Shown in pieces: positions 17,071 to 25,718 of a stretch of DNA of 64,000 nt. Within the stretch, counting starts at the first letter, position 1, and the number at the start of each line of letters is the position of its first letter. The translations under genes were made by a program, and so were the position numbers. The notes beneath the pieces are model-generated. The model saw nothing but the letters and a program-made list of their open reading frames with translations. It did not search any database and had not been told where the DNA came from. The DNA comes from Streptomyces xanthii (lineage in GTDB: Bacteria > Actinomycetota > Actinomycetes > Streptomycetales > Streptomycetaceae), in contig NZ_CP061281.1 of NCBI RefSeq assembly GCF_014621695.1, positions 5,642,001-5,706,000 of the forward strand. The letters run 5' to 3'.

Positions 17071-17156
17071 TGGTCCGGCTTCGCGCCCACGCGGCGGAGC
17101 CGCACATCGATACAGCCCCGCGCCCCTGAGACGCGCACTTCGTGCGGCATCTCAAC
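17071..17156. repeat. Branched palindromic element, half copy B (type-2 arm only)
   Basis: It carries the type-2 arm (GCGCCC, a GCGGCGGAGCCGC mini-hairpin, an ATACAG linker, then CCCCGCGCCCCTGA) and one inner hairpin of the GCGCAC-TTC-GTGC type, but no closing arm. It lies between glnE and the convergent TetR gene and runs into the TetR stop codon at 17152-17154. Confidence 0.75.
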
Positions 17157-17763
17157 CGGCCTCCAGCATGGCCCGGCAATGTTCGATGAAAGCGCTCAGC
17201 GCCAGTTCGAACGAAGCGTCCGCGCGGGAGTCCGGGAGGGCCGCCAGGGCCTGTTGCAGGAGCGGGGTCTCCACCTCGTCCGGCAGCTCCCACATCGTCT
17301 CCGGGGCGGCCATGTCCAGGGCCGAGCCGAGCACGATGTTCTCCAGGGCGATGATCAGCGGCATCACGTCCCGCAGCGCGAACCCGGCGTCGAGCAGCAC
17401 CCGTACCGCCAGCTCGTACTGTTCCAGGACCCGTGGCGCCCGCACCGGGTTCGTGGTCAGCAGCGGGATCGCGCGGGGGTGCGCGGCGAACGCGGCGCGG
17501 TAGGCGCGGGCCCAGCCGGCCATCGCCTCGTCCCAGGGCAGCCCCGAGGTGAGCGGCGCCGGGTCGATCGCCCCCGCGACCCGCTCGCGCAGCAACTCCA
17601 CGATGCCGTCCCGCCCGTCCACGTGGTGGTAGACGGAGCCCGTCTGCACCCCGAGCGCCCGCGCGATCTGCGGCACGCTGAACTCGCCCGTCTCGTCGAC
17701 GAGCCGGAGCGCCGTCGTGGTGATGCGCTCCCGGTCCAGGAGTGGCTTGCTCGGCCGTCCCAT
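17152..17763 (-). CDS. TetR family transcriptional regulator
   Basis: 203 residues. The N-terminal helix-turn-helix is seen in LDRERITTTALRLVDET ... SVPQIARALGVQTGSVYHHV (about residues 10-50). The C-terminal part (WARAYRAAFAAHPRAIPLLT) resembles the TetR_C ligand domain of the TetR/GntR-like group. It is divergent from the APC permease gene, with 180 bases between, so it most likely controls that permease and the amidohydrolase behind it, and itself. The inducer is unknown. Confidence 0.92.
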   Translation of the reverse strand: MGRPSKPLLDRERITTTALRLVDETGEFSVPQIARALGVQTGSVYHHVDGRDGIVELLRERVAGAIDPAPLTSGLPWDEAMAGWARAYRAAFAAHPRAIPLLTTNPVRAPRVLEQYELAVRVLLDAGFALRDVMPLIIALENIVLGSALDMAAPETMWELPDEVETPLLQQALAALPDSRADASFELALSAFIEHCRAMLEAG

Positions 17764-17943
17764 CCGTCCTGCTCTCCGCTCTCATCGGTCCCCGTGCGGG
17801 CCCCCTCCGGAAAAACAGGTCTTCCCGTAGGCCCGACGGGGAGGTTACATTGCGGAAACCGAAAGCCTTTAGATTTACGCCCCGCCGTCACCCGGCACGG
17901 CCTTCCGCCGCTCCTGCCTGCCGCCTGAAGGGCCCCTCCCCGC

Positions 17944-19389
17944 ATGTCCGTGACCTCACCGAAGACCGCTCCGCCGAGCGCCGCCCCGGCCGGCCTGCGC
18001 ACCGGCAGCCTCGGCACCTCCGACATCGCCTTCTTCGTCGTCTCCGCAGCCGCCCCGCTCACGGTCATGGCCGGAGTCGCGCCCATCGCCATCGCCCTCG
18101 GCGGCATCGGAGCCCCGGCCGGCTACCTCCTCGCGGGCCTCACGCTCGCCGTCTTCGCCGTCGGCTTCACGACGATGAGCCGGCACGTGAAGGGCGGCGG
18201 CGCCTTCTACTCGTACATCACCCAAGGCCTCGGCCGGCCCGCCGGAATCGGCGCCGCCCTGCTCGCCATGGTCGGCTACAACGGCATGGAGATCGGCGTC
18301 TACGGGCTCCTGGGCAGCGCCACCCAGGACACCGTGCACGCCCTGTTCGGCGCCGACGTCCCCTGGCTGCCCGTGTCCCTCGCCGGGCTCGCCCTCATCT
18401 GGTACGGCGGCTTCCGCTCCATCGACTTCGGCGCGAAACTCCTCGGCGTACTGCTCGTCGCCGAGACCGGCATCCTCGTCCTGCTCGCCGGGGGAGTGCT
18501 CCTCAAGGGCGGCGCCCACGGCCTGTCCGCCGCGTCCTTCGCGCCCGGCAACGTCCTCGTGCCCGGCACCGCCGCCGTGCTGGCCTTCGCGTTCGCCGCG
18601 TTCACCGGCTTCGAGTCGACCGTCATCTACCGCCGCGAGGCCCGCGACCCCGACCGCACCGTGCCGCGCGCCACCTACATCGCCGTCGCCTTCCTCGGCC
18701 TCTTCTACGCCTTCACCGTCTGGATCGCCGTCCAGGCCTTCGGCGACGCCGACGTGGTCAAGGCCGCCGGAAGCGACCCGGCGAACCTCTTCTTCACCGC
18801 CATCACCACCTTCGTCGGAGGCTGGGCGGCCGACCTGATGCACGTCCTCATCGTCACCAGCGTCATCGCCTCCCTCCTCGCCTTCCACAACGCCATCAAC
18901 CGCTACGGCCTGGCCCTGGCCGACGAAGGAGTCCTTCCGCGCTCCTTCGCCCGCGTCCACACCAAGCACCGCTCCCCGTACGTCGCCGGGCTCGCCCAGA
19001 CCGCACTCGGCGCGGTCGTCGTCCTCGCGTTCTGGGCGGCCGGCGCCGACCCGTACAACCAGCTGCTGCTCTGGGTGAACACGCCCGGCATGCTCGGCCT
19101 CATGGCCCTCCAGCTCCTCGCGGCGCTCGCGGTCCCGTTCTTCTTCCGGCGGATCTCCCACAGCGAGGGCCGCGCCCGCACGTTCTGGGCCCCGGCCGTG
19201 GCGACGGTCCTGCTCGGAGCGGCGATCGTCCTGGTCATCGGCCACATCGACCTCTTCACGGGAGCGTCCCCGCTCGCCAACTGGATCATGGTCGCGGTGG
19301 CCCCCGCGGTCTTCCTCCTCGGCTTCCCCCTGGCCCACCGCCTCAAGACCCGCCGCCCCGAGGTCTACGAGGCCTTCGGCAGCAAGTAG
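17944..19389 (+). CDS. APC superfamily amino acid/amine permease
   Basis: 481 residues with about twelve transmembrane helices. The N-terminal segment LGTSDIAFFVVSAAAPLTVM and GGGAFYSYITQGLGRPAG are typical of APC transporters, as is GFESTVIYRREARDPDRTVPRA at the cytoplasmic end of helix 6. It is expected to import an amino acid or related amine by proton or sodium coupling. It is followed after 35 bases by the amidohydrolase gene, suggesting uptake and hydrolysis of one compound, and is divergent from a TetR gene. Confidence 0.9.
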   Translation: MSVTSPKTAPPSAAPAGLRTGSLGTSDIAFFVVSAAAPLTVMAGVAPIAIALGGIGAPAGYLLAGLTLAVFAVGFTTMSRHVKGGGAFYSYITQGLGRPAGIGAALLAMVGYNGMEIGVYGLLGSATQDTVHALFGADVPWLPVSLAGLALIWYGGFRSIDFGAKLLGVLLVAETGILVLLAGGVLLKGGAHGLSAASFAPGNVLVPGTAAVLAFAFAAFTGFESTVIYRREARDPDRTVPRATYIAVAFLGLFYAFTVWIAVQAFGDADVVKAAGSDPANLFFTAITTFVGGWAADLMHVLIVTSVIASLLAFHNAINRYGLALADEGVLPRSFARVHTKHRSPYVAGLAQTALGAVVVLAFWAAGADPYNQLLLWVNTPGMLGLMALQLLAALAVPFFFRRISHSEGRARTFWAPAVATVLLGAAIVLVIGHIDLFTGASPLANWIMVAVAPAVFLLGFPLAHRLKTRRPEVYEAFGSK

Positions 19390-19424
19390 AGCCGCGCCCA
19401 CCCGAACAAGAACGGACCCGCACC

Positions 19425-20999
19425 ATGCCCCAGGCCGACCTCCTGCTCACCGACACCCGCATCCGCACCCTGAACCCGCACCAGCCGGAAGCCACCGCCC
19501 TCGCGGTCAAGGACGGCCGGATCGCGGCACTGGGTGACACCGCCACCCTGACCCGCGACTGGAGCGGCCCGGGGACCGAGCGGCTGAGTCTCGCCGGAGC
19601 CACCGTGACCCCGGGCTTCGTGGACTCCCACAGCCACCCGGTCTGGGGCCTGCAGATGTCCGCCGGCGCCGACCTCACCGGCGTCCAGGACCTCGACGCC
19701 CTCCGCGCGGCGCTGCGCTCGGCGCCCCGGATCGACGGCTGGGTCATCGGCTGGGGCCTGGACCACAACGCCTTCGGCGGCCGCCCCGTCCACCACGGCC
19801 TCATCGAGGACGTCCTGGACGGCGCCCCCGCCTTCCTGCGCCTCTACGACGGCCACTCCGCGCTCGCGAGCACCGCCGCGCTGGCCGCCGCCCAGGTGAC
19901 CGGCCCGCGTGAGTTCGCCCAGCGCGCCGAGATCGTGTGCGACGCCGAGGGCCGCCCGACCGGGCACCTGATCGAGCACGCCGCGATGGACGTCGTCGAC
20001 GCGGTCGTGCCCCGGCTCTCGTACGAGAAGCGCCGCGCGGGCCTCGTCGACCTCCTCAAGGGCATGGCCGCCACCGGACTGACCGGCGCCCACGTCATGG
20101 ACGGCGCCGACCTCGAGCTCCTCGCCGCCGTCGAGCAGGACACCGACCTGCCGCTGCGGCTCACCGTCGCGCCCTGGTGCATGCCCGGCGTGGACCAGGA
20201 CGGCCTCGACGAGCTGATCGCCCTCCAGAAGCGCGGCGGCCGCGACTGGCGGGTCGGCGCGGTCAAGTTCTTCATGGACGGGACCGTCGAGGGCGGCACC
20301 GCCTGGCTGGAGCAGGCCGACTGCCACGGCCGCGGCACGGACGCGTTCTGGCCCGACCCGCAGGCGTACAGCGACGCCGTACGCACCCTGCACGCGGCCG
20401 GAGTCCGCACCGCCACCCACGCCATCGGCGACGCCGCCGTACGGCACGCCCTCGACACGATCGAGGCGCTCGGCGCGAGCGGTCGCGACGCGCACCGCAT
20501 CGAGCACATCGAGACGGTGCCGGACGACACGCTGCCGCGCTTCGCCGCGCTCGGCGTCGCCGCGTCCATGCAGCCGCCGCACACCGCGTACACGAAGGGC
20601 GACCACAGCGACGAGTGGTCGCAGCGGCTGGGCGCGGAGCGGGCCGGGCGGGCCTGGCGCACGCGGGATCTGCGGGACGCGGGGGCGGTGCTCGCGCTCG
20701 GGTCCGACTGGCCGATCGCGCACTTCGACGCGCGGCGGGTGCTGGCCATGGCCCGGGTGCCGGAAGGGGCGGCGGGGGCGGGGCAGGGCCTGTCGGGGCT
20801 CGAGGCGCTCGAAGGGGTCACCTCGCATGCGGCGATCGCCTCCGGCGAGGCGCATCTCGGGGGGCGGATCGAGGTGGGGCTGCGGGCGGATCTGACCGTG
20901 CTGGGGCTCGACCCGGTCCTGGCGCCGGCCGATGAGCTGGCGCAGGCGCCGGTCCGTCTGACGACGGTCGGGGGGCGGATCGTGCATCGCGGGGAGTGA
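19425..20999 (+). CDS. YtcJ-like metal-dependent amidohydrolase
   Basis: 524 residues, full-length for the YtcJ/exoenzyme-regulatory AepA group. Metal-site motifs in order are GFVDSHSHP (His-x-His, about residues 63-71), the Lys region VGAVKFFMDGTVE (about 278-290), THAIGD, HRIEHIE, and ALGSDWPI with the catalytic Asp (about 425). The family hydrolyses amide or ester bonds in diverse, mostly unknown substrates. It is co-directional with the APC permease 35 bases upstream, so it probably acts on the imported compound. The ATG at 19425 is chosen because the family core starts there. Confidence 0.9.
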   Translation: MPQADLLLTDTRIRTLNPHQPEATALAVKDGRIAALGDTATLTRDWSGPGTERLSLAGATVTPGFVDSHSHPVWGLQMSAGADLTGVQDLDALRAALRSAPRIDGWVIGWGLDHNAFGGRPVHHGLIEDVLDGAPAFLRLYDGHSALASTAALAAAQVTGPREFAQRAEIVCDAEGRPTGHLIEHAAMDVVDAVVPRLSYEKRRAGLVDLLKGMAATGLTGAHVMDGADLELLAAVEQDTDLPLRLTVAPWCMPGVDQDGLDELIALQKRGGRDWRVGAVKFFMDGTVEGGTAWLEQADCHGRGTDAFWPDPQAYSDAVRTLHAAGVRTATHAIGDAAVRHALDTIEALGASGRDAHRIEHIETVPDDTLPRFAALGVAASMQPPHTAYTKGDHSDEWSQRLGAERAGRAWRTRDLRDAGAVLALGSDWPIAHFDARRVLAMARVPEGAAGAGQGLSGLEALEGVTSHAAIASGEAHLGGRIEVGLRADLTVLGLDPVLAPADELAQAPVRLTTVGGRIVHRGE

Positions 21000-21039
21000 C
21001 CCCCTGGGAGGGGTGGGACCGGTAGAGACGGGTCTGCGG

Positions 21040-21185
21040 CCGGTGGGGGCTGGTCGCGCAGTTCCCCGCGCCCCTGATGAGGCTGCGCCTCATCGGGGAG
21101 ATGCCACCCGAAGGGTGTGCATCTCAGGGGCGCGGGGCTGTGTCGATGTGCGGCTCCGCCGCGTGGGCGCGAGAAGCCCCACCGG
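21040..21185. repeat. Branched palindromic element, copy C (arms 1/2)
   Basis: A type-1 left arm (GTCGCGCAGTTCCCCGCG) pairs through GGGGCGCGGGG with a type-2 right arm that carries an extra GCGGCTCCGCCGC mini-hairpin. Two inner hairpins are present: ATGAGGCTGCGCCTCAT, and a GATGC...GCATC stem around ACCCGAAGGGT. It fills the gap between the convergent amidohydrolase and PAP2 genes. Confidence 0.88.
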
Positions 21186-21198
21186 GCCGCGGCCGCGA

Positions 21199-22065
21199 CT
21201 ACACCTTCATCGGCAGAACGGGCGCGGATCCCGTCGCCACCGCCCGAGGCAACGCATACGGCAGGGCCCCGTACCAGACCCACGCCACCGCGTAACCGAA
21301 GGCGAGGCACGCCATGCCGCCCACCGCGTCCAGCCAGAAGTGGTTCGCCGTGGCCACGATGACGACCAGCGTGACCGCCGGGTACAGAAGACCCAGCACA
21401 CGGACCCACGGCACCGACGCCAGCGCGAAGATGGTGAGCCCGCACCACAGCGACCAGCCGATATGCATGGACGGCATGGCCGCGTACTGGTTCGACATGT
21501 TCTTGAGGTTGCCGGAGGCCATGGAGCCCCAGGTCTCGTGCACGGCGACCGTGTCGATGAAGTGCCCGCCGGTCATCAGGCGCGGCGGCGCCAGCGGATA
21601 GAAGTAGTAGCCGACCAGCGCGACCGCGGTGGTGGCGAAGAGGACGAGCCGTGTCGCCGCGTACCGGCCCGGATGGCGACGGAACAGCCACACGAGGACA
21701 CCGAGCGTGATGACGAAGTGGAGCGTCGCGTAGTAGTAGTTCATGCCGACGACGAGCCAAGTGACGGCGTTCACGGCATGGTTGACGCTCTGCTCGACGG
21801 CGATGCCTAGATGCTGCTCGGCCTGCCAGATCCAGTCCGCGTTCCGCAGGGCCTGGGGCCGCTGCTCCGGTACCGCGTTGCGCACCAGGGAGTACGTCCA
21901 GTAACTCACCGCGATCAGAAGGATCTCGAACCACAGACGCGGGCGGCGCGGGGCGCGCAGACGACGCAGTCGGCCAGGCTCCCGCTCCCCGGCGCGATCG
22001 TCCGCGATGGGTGAGTTGGTGGGCCCTTGTCGGCCTTCCACAGTCGTCACGGTCTTTTCACCCAT
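21199..22065 (-). CDS. PAP2 superfamily membrane phosphatase (inositol-phosphotransferase-like)
   Basis: 288 residues with about six transmembrane helices. The PAP2 phosphatase motifs are present in the AUR1-like variant: PSMHIGWSLW (about residue 195) and ATANHFWLDAVGG (about 245) with the catalytic His and Asp. Streptomyces carries many such proteins, thought to act on lipid or prenyl phosphates at the outer face of the membrane. It lies downstream of the LacI-type gene with 75 bases between; a common transcript is possible but not shown. Confidence 0.87.
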   Translation of the reverse strand: MGEKTVTTVEGRQGPTNSPIADDRAGEREPGRLRRLRAPRRPRLWFEILLIAVSYWTYSLVRNAVPEQRPQALRNADWIWQAEQHLGIAVEQSVNHAVNAVTWLVVGMNYYYATLHFVITLGVLVWLFRRHPGRYAATRLVLFATTAVALVGYYFYPLAPPRLMTGGHFIDTVAVHETWGSMASGNLKNMSNQYAAMPSMHIGWSLWCGLTIFALASVPWVRVLGLLYPAVTLVVIVATANHFWLDAVGGMACLAFGYAVAWVWYGALPYALPRAVATGSAPVLPMKV

Positions 22066-22140
22066 AGACGCAGAGTCTGCCAGATTCCACCCCCCTGTCC
22101 GATCATCCCTCGGGCGGGTCCTGAACGCACCCCCTACACC

Positions 22141-23175
22141 TCAGGAACGAGCCGGACCCCCAAGGGCCGAGGCAGTGGAGCCCCTGACGACCAGCTCGGG
22201 CATGAAGACGAACTCGCTGTGCGGCGCCGGCGTCCCGGCGACTTCCTCGAGCAGCGTGTTGACGGCGGCCTGACCCATCGCGTGCACGGGCTTGCGGATC
22301 GTGGTCAGCGGCGGGTCCGTGAACGCGATGAGCGGGGAGTCGTCGAAGCCGACCACCGACACGTCCCGCGGCACGTCGAGGCCGCGCTGCCGCACCGCTC
22401 GCACGGCACCCAGTGCCATCATGTCGCTGGCGCAGACGAGCGCCGTGCAGCCCCGGTCGAGCAGCGCCGAGGCCGCCGCCTGACCGCCCTCGAGCGTGTA
22501 CAGGGAGTGCTCGACGAAGTCCCGCTCCACGTCCTCGGGGGACAGTCCGAGCCGCTCGCGCATCGCGCGTACGAAGCCCTCGGTCTTGCGCTGCACCGGC
22601 ACGAACCGCTTCGGGCCGAGCGCCAGTCCGATCCGGGTGTGGCCGAGCGAGACCAGGTGCGTCACGGCGAGCGCCGCCGCGGCCCGGTCGTCGGGGGAGA
22701 TGAACGGCGCCGCGACCGACGCGGAGAAGCCGTCCACGAGCACGAACGGGACGCCCTGGCCGCGCAGTCGCTCGTAGCGCCGGGTGTCCGCCGTCGTGTC
22801 GGCGTGCAGGCCGGACACGTAGATGATGCCGCTCACCCCGCGGTCCACGAGCATCTCGGTCAGCTCGTCCTCGGTCGAGCCGCCCGGTGTCTGCGTCGCC
22901 AGTACGGGGGTGAACCCCTGCCGGGTCAGGGCCTGCACCACGACCTGGGCGAGCGCCGGGAAGATGGGGTTCTCCAGCTCCGGGGTGATCAGGCCGATCA
23001 GGCCCGCGCTGCGCTGTTTCAGCCGCACGGGGCGTTCGTAGCCGAGGACGTCGAGGGCGGCGAGGACGGATTGCCGGGTGGCCGCGGCGACGCCGGGTTT
23101 GCCGTTGAGCACGCGGCTGACCGTCGCTTCGCTGACCCCCGCCTGTGCCGCTATGTCGGCCAATCGCGCTGTCAC
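22141..23175 (-). CDS. malR: LacI family repressor, MalR-like
   Basis: 344 residues, equal to S. coelicolor MalR / S. lividans Reg1. The HTH (RLADIAAQAGVSEATVSRVLNGKPGV, residues 4-29) and hinge lead into a periplasmic-binding-protein-like sugar domain with LIGLITPELENPIFP and VVGFDDSPLIAFTDPPLTT. MalR represses malEFG and affects chitinase and amylase genes in relatives. In S. coelicolor the malE operon is divergent from malR; here the divergent neighbour is an unrelated isomerase and no mal transport genes are in the window. The symbol rests on length, remembered sequence and position near glnE, so it is probable rather than certain. Confidence 0.75.
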   Translation of the reverse strand: MTARLADIAAQAGVSEATVSRVLNGKPGVAAATRQSVLAALDVLGYERPVRLKQRSAGLIGLITPELENPIFPALAQVVVQALTRQGFTPVLATQTPGGSTEDELTEMLVDRGVSGIIYVSGLHADTTADTRRYERLRGQGVPFVLVDGFSASVAAPFISPDDRAAAALAVTHLVSLGHTRIGLALGPKRFVPVQRKTEGFVRAMRERLGLSPEDVERDFVEHSLYTLEGGQAAASALLDRGCTALVCASDMMALGAVRAVRQRGLDVPRDVSVVGFDDSPLIAFTDPPLTTIRKPVHAMGQAAVNTLLEEVAGTPAPHSEFVFMPELVVRGSTASALGGPARS

Positions 23176-23262
23176 GGGCCGACTTTATCGCCCGGTGTGC
23201 GGTTCGTCTGTGGGCCGGTCACGCCCCATGGAGCCGCCTGATGCCACGGTCGCGACCTCCCG

Positions 23263-23409
23263 CCCGGTGGGGGCTGGTCGCGCAGTTCCCCGCGCCCCTG
23301 AAATGCAGACCCTTCGGGTCGCATTTCCCTGATGAGGCGCAGCCTCATCCGGGGCGCGGGGCTGTATCGATCAGCGGCTCCGCCGCGGGGCGCGAGAAGC
23401 CCCACCGGG
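23263..23409. repeat. Branched palindromic element, copy D (arms 1/2), in a divergent region
   Basis: A type-1 left arm and a type-2 right arm (with the CGGCTCCGCCG mini-hairpin) enclose an AAATGC...GCATTT hairpin nearly identical to that of copy A, and a GATGAGGCGCAGCCTCATC hairpin. Unlike the other copies it lies between divergent genes (malR-like and CHMI), about 90 bases from the first start and 120 from the second, and occupies most of the 352-base gap. Apart from it I see no other gene there. Confidence 0.88.
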
Positions 23410-23527
23410 CGGCGGCCGCGAACGTGCCCCTGCCGTCCACCCCGTGGGCGCGATTTGTGCGGCCCCGCGGCACCGACAAGGCTGTGCGAGGACCTGCCCA
23501 GAAACACACGTAACCGGAGCCGAGAAC

Positions 23528-23878
23528 ATGCCGCTGATCACCGTCGACCACTCCGCCGGCCTCGACGAACGGCTGGACCACGACGGGCTCGCCGGCGCCG
23601 TCCACCAGGCCTGCGTCGACAAGGTCGCCGCCCGGATCCCGGCCTGCAAGACGACGTTCCGCAGCGCCGGGGAGAACGTGGTCGGCGACGGCGCCGAGCC
23701 GGTCCAGGTGCTGCACGTCGAGATCGCGCTGCTCGCGGGCCGCACCGAAGAGGCCAAGGCGGCGCTCGCCGAGACCGTGCTCGGGCTGCTGCCCGCGCAC
23801 ATCCAGGACCCGGCGGGGGTCCACCTGTCGGTCGAGGTGCGGGACCTCGACCCGGCGTACCGCTCCGCGATCGCCTGA
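23528..23878 (+). CDS. 5-carboxymethyl-2-hydroxymuconate delta-isomerase family protein
   Basis: 116 residues. The tautomerase-superfamily CHMI fold is suggested by the N-terminal Pro after Met (MPLITVDHSAGLD), which would be the catalytic base, and by FRSAGENVVGDG and VHLSVEVRDLDPAYR. In homoprotocatechuate degradation this enzyme isomerises the ring-cleavage product, but no other gene of that pathway is nearby, so the natural substrate is uncertain. The ATG at 23528 has GGAG 9 bases upstream. It converges on the TetR gene with a 4-base gap. Confidence 0.78.
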   Translation: MPLITVDHSAGLDERLDHDGLAGAVHQACVDKVAARIPACKTTFRSAGENVVGDGAEPVQVLHVEIALLAGRTEEAKAALAETVLGLLPAHIQDPAGVHLSVEVRDLDPAYRSAIA

Positions 23879-23882
23879 GCGG

Positions 23883-24575
23883 CTACACGGGGGCCAGCAG
23901 CGCGAGCCGTTCGACCAGGTCCGTGAAGGGCCCGTCGGCCGGCTCGGCGGCGAGGATGCGGCGCAGCAGCGCCGCCATCTCCTCGTCGTAGGCGGCGCTC
24001 ACGGCGGCCAGCGCCGCGAAGTCGTGCACCAGTTGCCGCTCGAGCTCCTCGCGGGGGATGCGGCGCCCGTCCAGCCAGATCAGCGCCGTCGACTCGGCGA
24101 GCGAGACCCACGAGCGGACCACGAGGTCCAGGCGCGGGCTCGGCCGGGTCACCTGCAGATGCGCCAGGATCTGGACGTACGCGGCCTGCCGGACGGAGTC
24201 GATCAGCGCGTTCGTCGTCGAGGAGCCGACGGCCGGGCCGCCGCGCATCAGCGCCGAGAAACCGGGCCCGTGCTCGTCCACGAAGTCGAAGAAGCGGCTC
24301 ATCACGCGCAGCAGCCGCGCCCCGAGCGGCCCGTCCTGCGGCTCCTCGAAGCGCTCCGCGAGATCCTGCGCGGCCCGCTGCAACGCGGCCTCGTACAGGC
24401 TGAGTTTGCCCGGGAAGTAGTGGTAGACGAGCGGCCGCGAGATGCCCGCGGCGGCCGCTATCTCGTCGATGGAGACCTCGTCGGGGGAGCGGTTGCTGAA
24501 CAGTTCGAGGGCGACCTCGATCAACTGCCGCCGCCGCTCCTCGACTCCCAATCTGCGCCGCACCCCGGTAGTCAT
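23883..24575 (-). CDS. TetR family regulator of the diiron/ferredoxin-reductase operon
   Basis: 230 residues from the ATG at 24575; an upstream GTG at 24584 is equally possible. The HTH is clear: RRRQLIEVALELF ... VSIDEIAAAAGISRPLVYHYFPGKLSLYEAAL (residues 15-62). The C-terminal domain (LVVRSWVSLAESTALIWL) is typical of regulators of lipid-related genes in actinomycetes. Its promoter carries the box TACCGAGCGGAT, and the operon at 26596 carries TACTGAGCGGTA, so it probably represses itself and that operon. The effector is unknown. Confidence 0.9.
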   Translation of the reverse strand: MTTGVRRRLGVEERRRQLIEVALELFSNRSPDEVSIDEIAAAAGISRPLVYHYFPGKLSLYEAALQRAAQDLAERFEEPQDGPLGARLLRVMSRFFDFVDEHGPGFSALMRGGPAVGSSTTNALIDSVRQAAYVQILAHLQVTRPSPRLDLVVRSWVSLAESTALIWLDGRRIPREELERQLVHDFAALAAVSAAYDEEMAALLRRILAAEPADGPFTDLVERLALLAPV

Positions 24576-24586
24576 ACCGAACACTC

Positions 24587-24598
24587 TACCGAGCGGAT
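24587..24598. promoter_or_regulatory. Putative TetR operator at its own start
   Basis: TACCGAGCGGAT lies 11 bases upstream of the TetR ATG (3 from the alternative GTG). It shares the 10-base core TAC(C/T)GAGCGG with the site upstream of the diiron gene at 26607-26618, which supports autoregulation. Confidence 0.5.
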
Positions 24599-24641
24599 CA
24601 GGCCGTCGAGATCACTGGGAGACACTGGCGGGCGCCTCGCC

Positions 24642-25718
24642 TCAGAGATCGAGAACCAGGCGCTCGCCGCGGCAGCGGGAGACACAGATCAGCATCGAGT
24701 CGTCGCGCTCCGCGTCCGTGAGCAGCTCGTCGCGGTGGTCGATCTCGCCCTCGACCACCCGCTGTTGGCAGGTCCCGCAGAACCCCTGCTCGCACGAGTA
24801 GGCCAGACCCGGCACCTCGGGGCGCAGCGCCGCGAGCACCGTGGTGTCCGCCGCCACCTGGACGACCTTGCCGCTGCGCCGCAGCTCGACCTCGAACGGC
24901 CCGTTCCCGCCGGCCGAATTGCGCGGGGCGAAGCGCTCCAGGTGGAGTTCGCGGCCCTCGGGCAGCAGGTCCTCGACCGCCGCCATCAGGCCCTCGGGGC
25001 CGCAGCAGTACACGGCGGTGCCGGGCGCGGTGGCCCCGAGCGCGGCCGCGAGGTCGGGCCGCCCGTCCTCGTCCTCGGCGACGGCGGTGACCCGCCCCCG
25101 CTGCCCGTCGAGCTTGAGGACGTCCTCCAGGAACGGCATGGAGGACCGGGTCCGGCCCGCGTAGAGCAGCCGCCACTCGGCGCCGCGGGCCTCGACGGCG
25201 CGCAGCATCGGCAGGACCGGCGTGATGCCGATGCCGCCCGCGACGAACAGGTACGCCGGCGCGCCCTCCTGGAGCGGGAACCGGTTGCGCGGGCCGCGGA
25301 TCTCGATCTCGGCGCCCTGCGCGAGCTGCTCGTGCACCTCGCGCGAGCCGCCCCGCCCGCCCTCCTCGGCCGGTATCAGCCGGGTCGCGACCGTGTACGA
25401 GGACGTGTCCTCGGGGTCGCCGCACAGCGAGTACTGCCGGATCAGGCCGGAGGGCAGGACGAGGTCGAGGTGGGCGCCGGGCTGCCACGCGGGCAGGTTC
25501 GTGCCTTCCAGGCGGAGCTGGACGACGCCGTCGGCCACCTGCTCGTGCCCGGCGACGAGCAGCCGCAGTGCGCGGGCGCGCGGACGCCCGGACGTCGGCT
25601 CCTCCAGGGCCGGCAGCGGCCACAGCGGGGAGTCCTTGATGCGGCGGCGCAGGGCGCGGCGCACGACGAGCGCGGCGCCGGCGACGAGGACGGCCTTGCG
25701 CAGCGTGCGGGCCTTCAT
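24642..25718 (-). CDS. Ferredoxin-reductase-like protein with C-terminal [2Fe-2S] domain
   Basis: 358 residues. A short N-terminal hydrophobic/basic segment (VLVAGAALVVRRALRRR) is followed by an FAD/FMN-binding barrel (RQYSLCGDP, about residue 95), an NAD-binding domain (FVAGGIGITPVLPMLRA) and a plant-type ferredoxin domain with CEQGFCGTC plus a downstream Cys in LICVSRC. The layout is that of phthalate-dioxygenase-type (PDR/VanB) reductases, which pass electrons from NAD(P)H to an oxygenase. Its ATG overlaps the stop of the upstream diiron-like gene (ATGA), so that protein is the likely electron acceptor. Confidence 0.9.
   Translation of the reverse strand: MKARTLRKAVLVAGAALVVRRALRRRIKDSPLWPLPALEEPTSGRPRARALRLLVAGHEQVADGVVQLRLEGTNLPAWQPGAHLDLVLPSGLIRQYSLCGDPEDTSSYTVATRLIPAEEGGRGGSREVHEQLAQGAEIEIRGPRNRFPLQEGAPAYLFVAGGIGITPVLPMLRAVEARGAEWRLLYAGRTRSSMPFLEDVLKLDGQRGRVTAVAEDEDGRPDLAAALGATAPGTAVYCCGPEGLMAAVEDLLPEGRELHLERFAPRNSAGGNGPFEVELRRSGKVVQVAADTTVLAALRPEVPGLAYSCEQGFCGTCQQRVVEGEIDHRDELLTDAERDDSMLICVSRCRGERLVLDL

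Noticed and set aside
21040..21185. Palindromic elements as insertion sequences with target-site duplication
   Set aside because: No coding capacity and no short direct repeats directly flanking the copies I inspected; mobility by a distant transposase cannot be excluded but is not shown.
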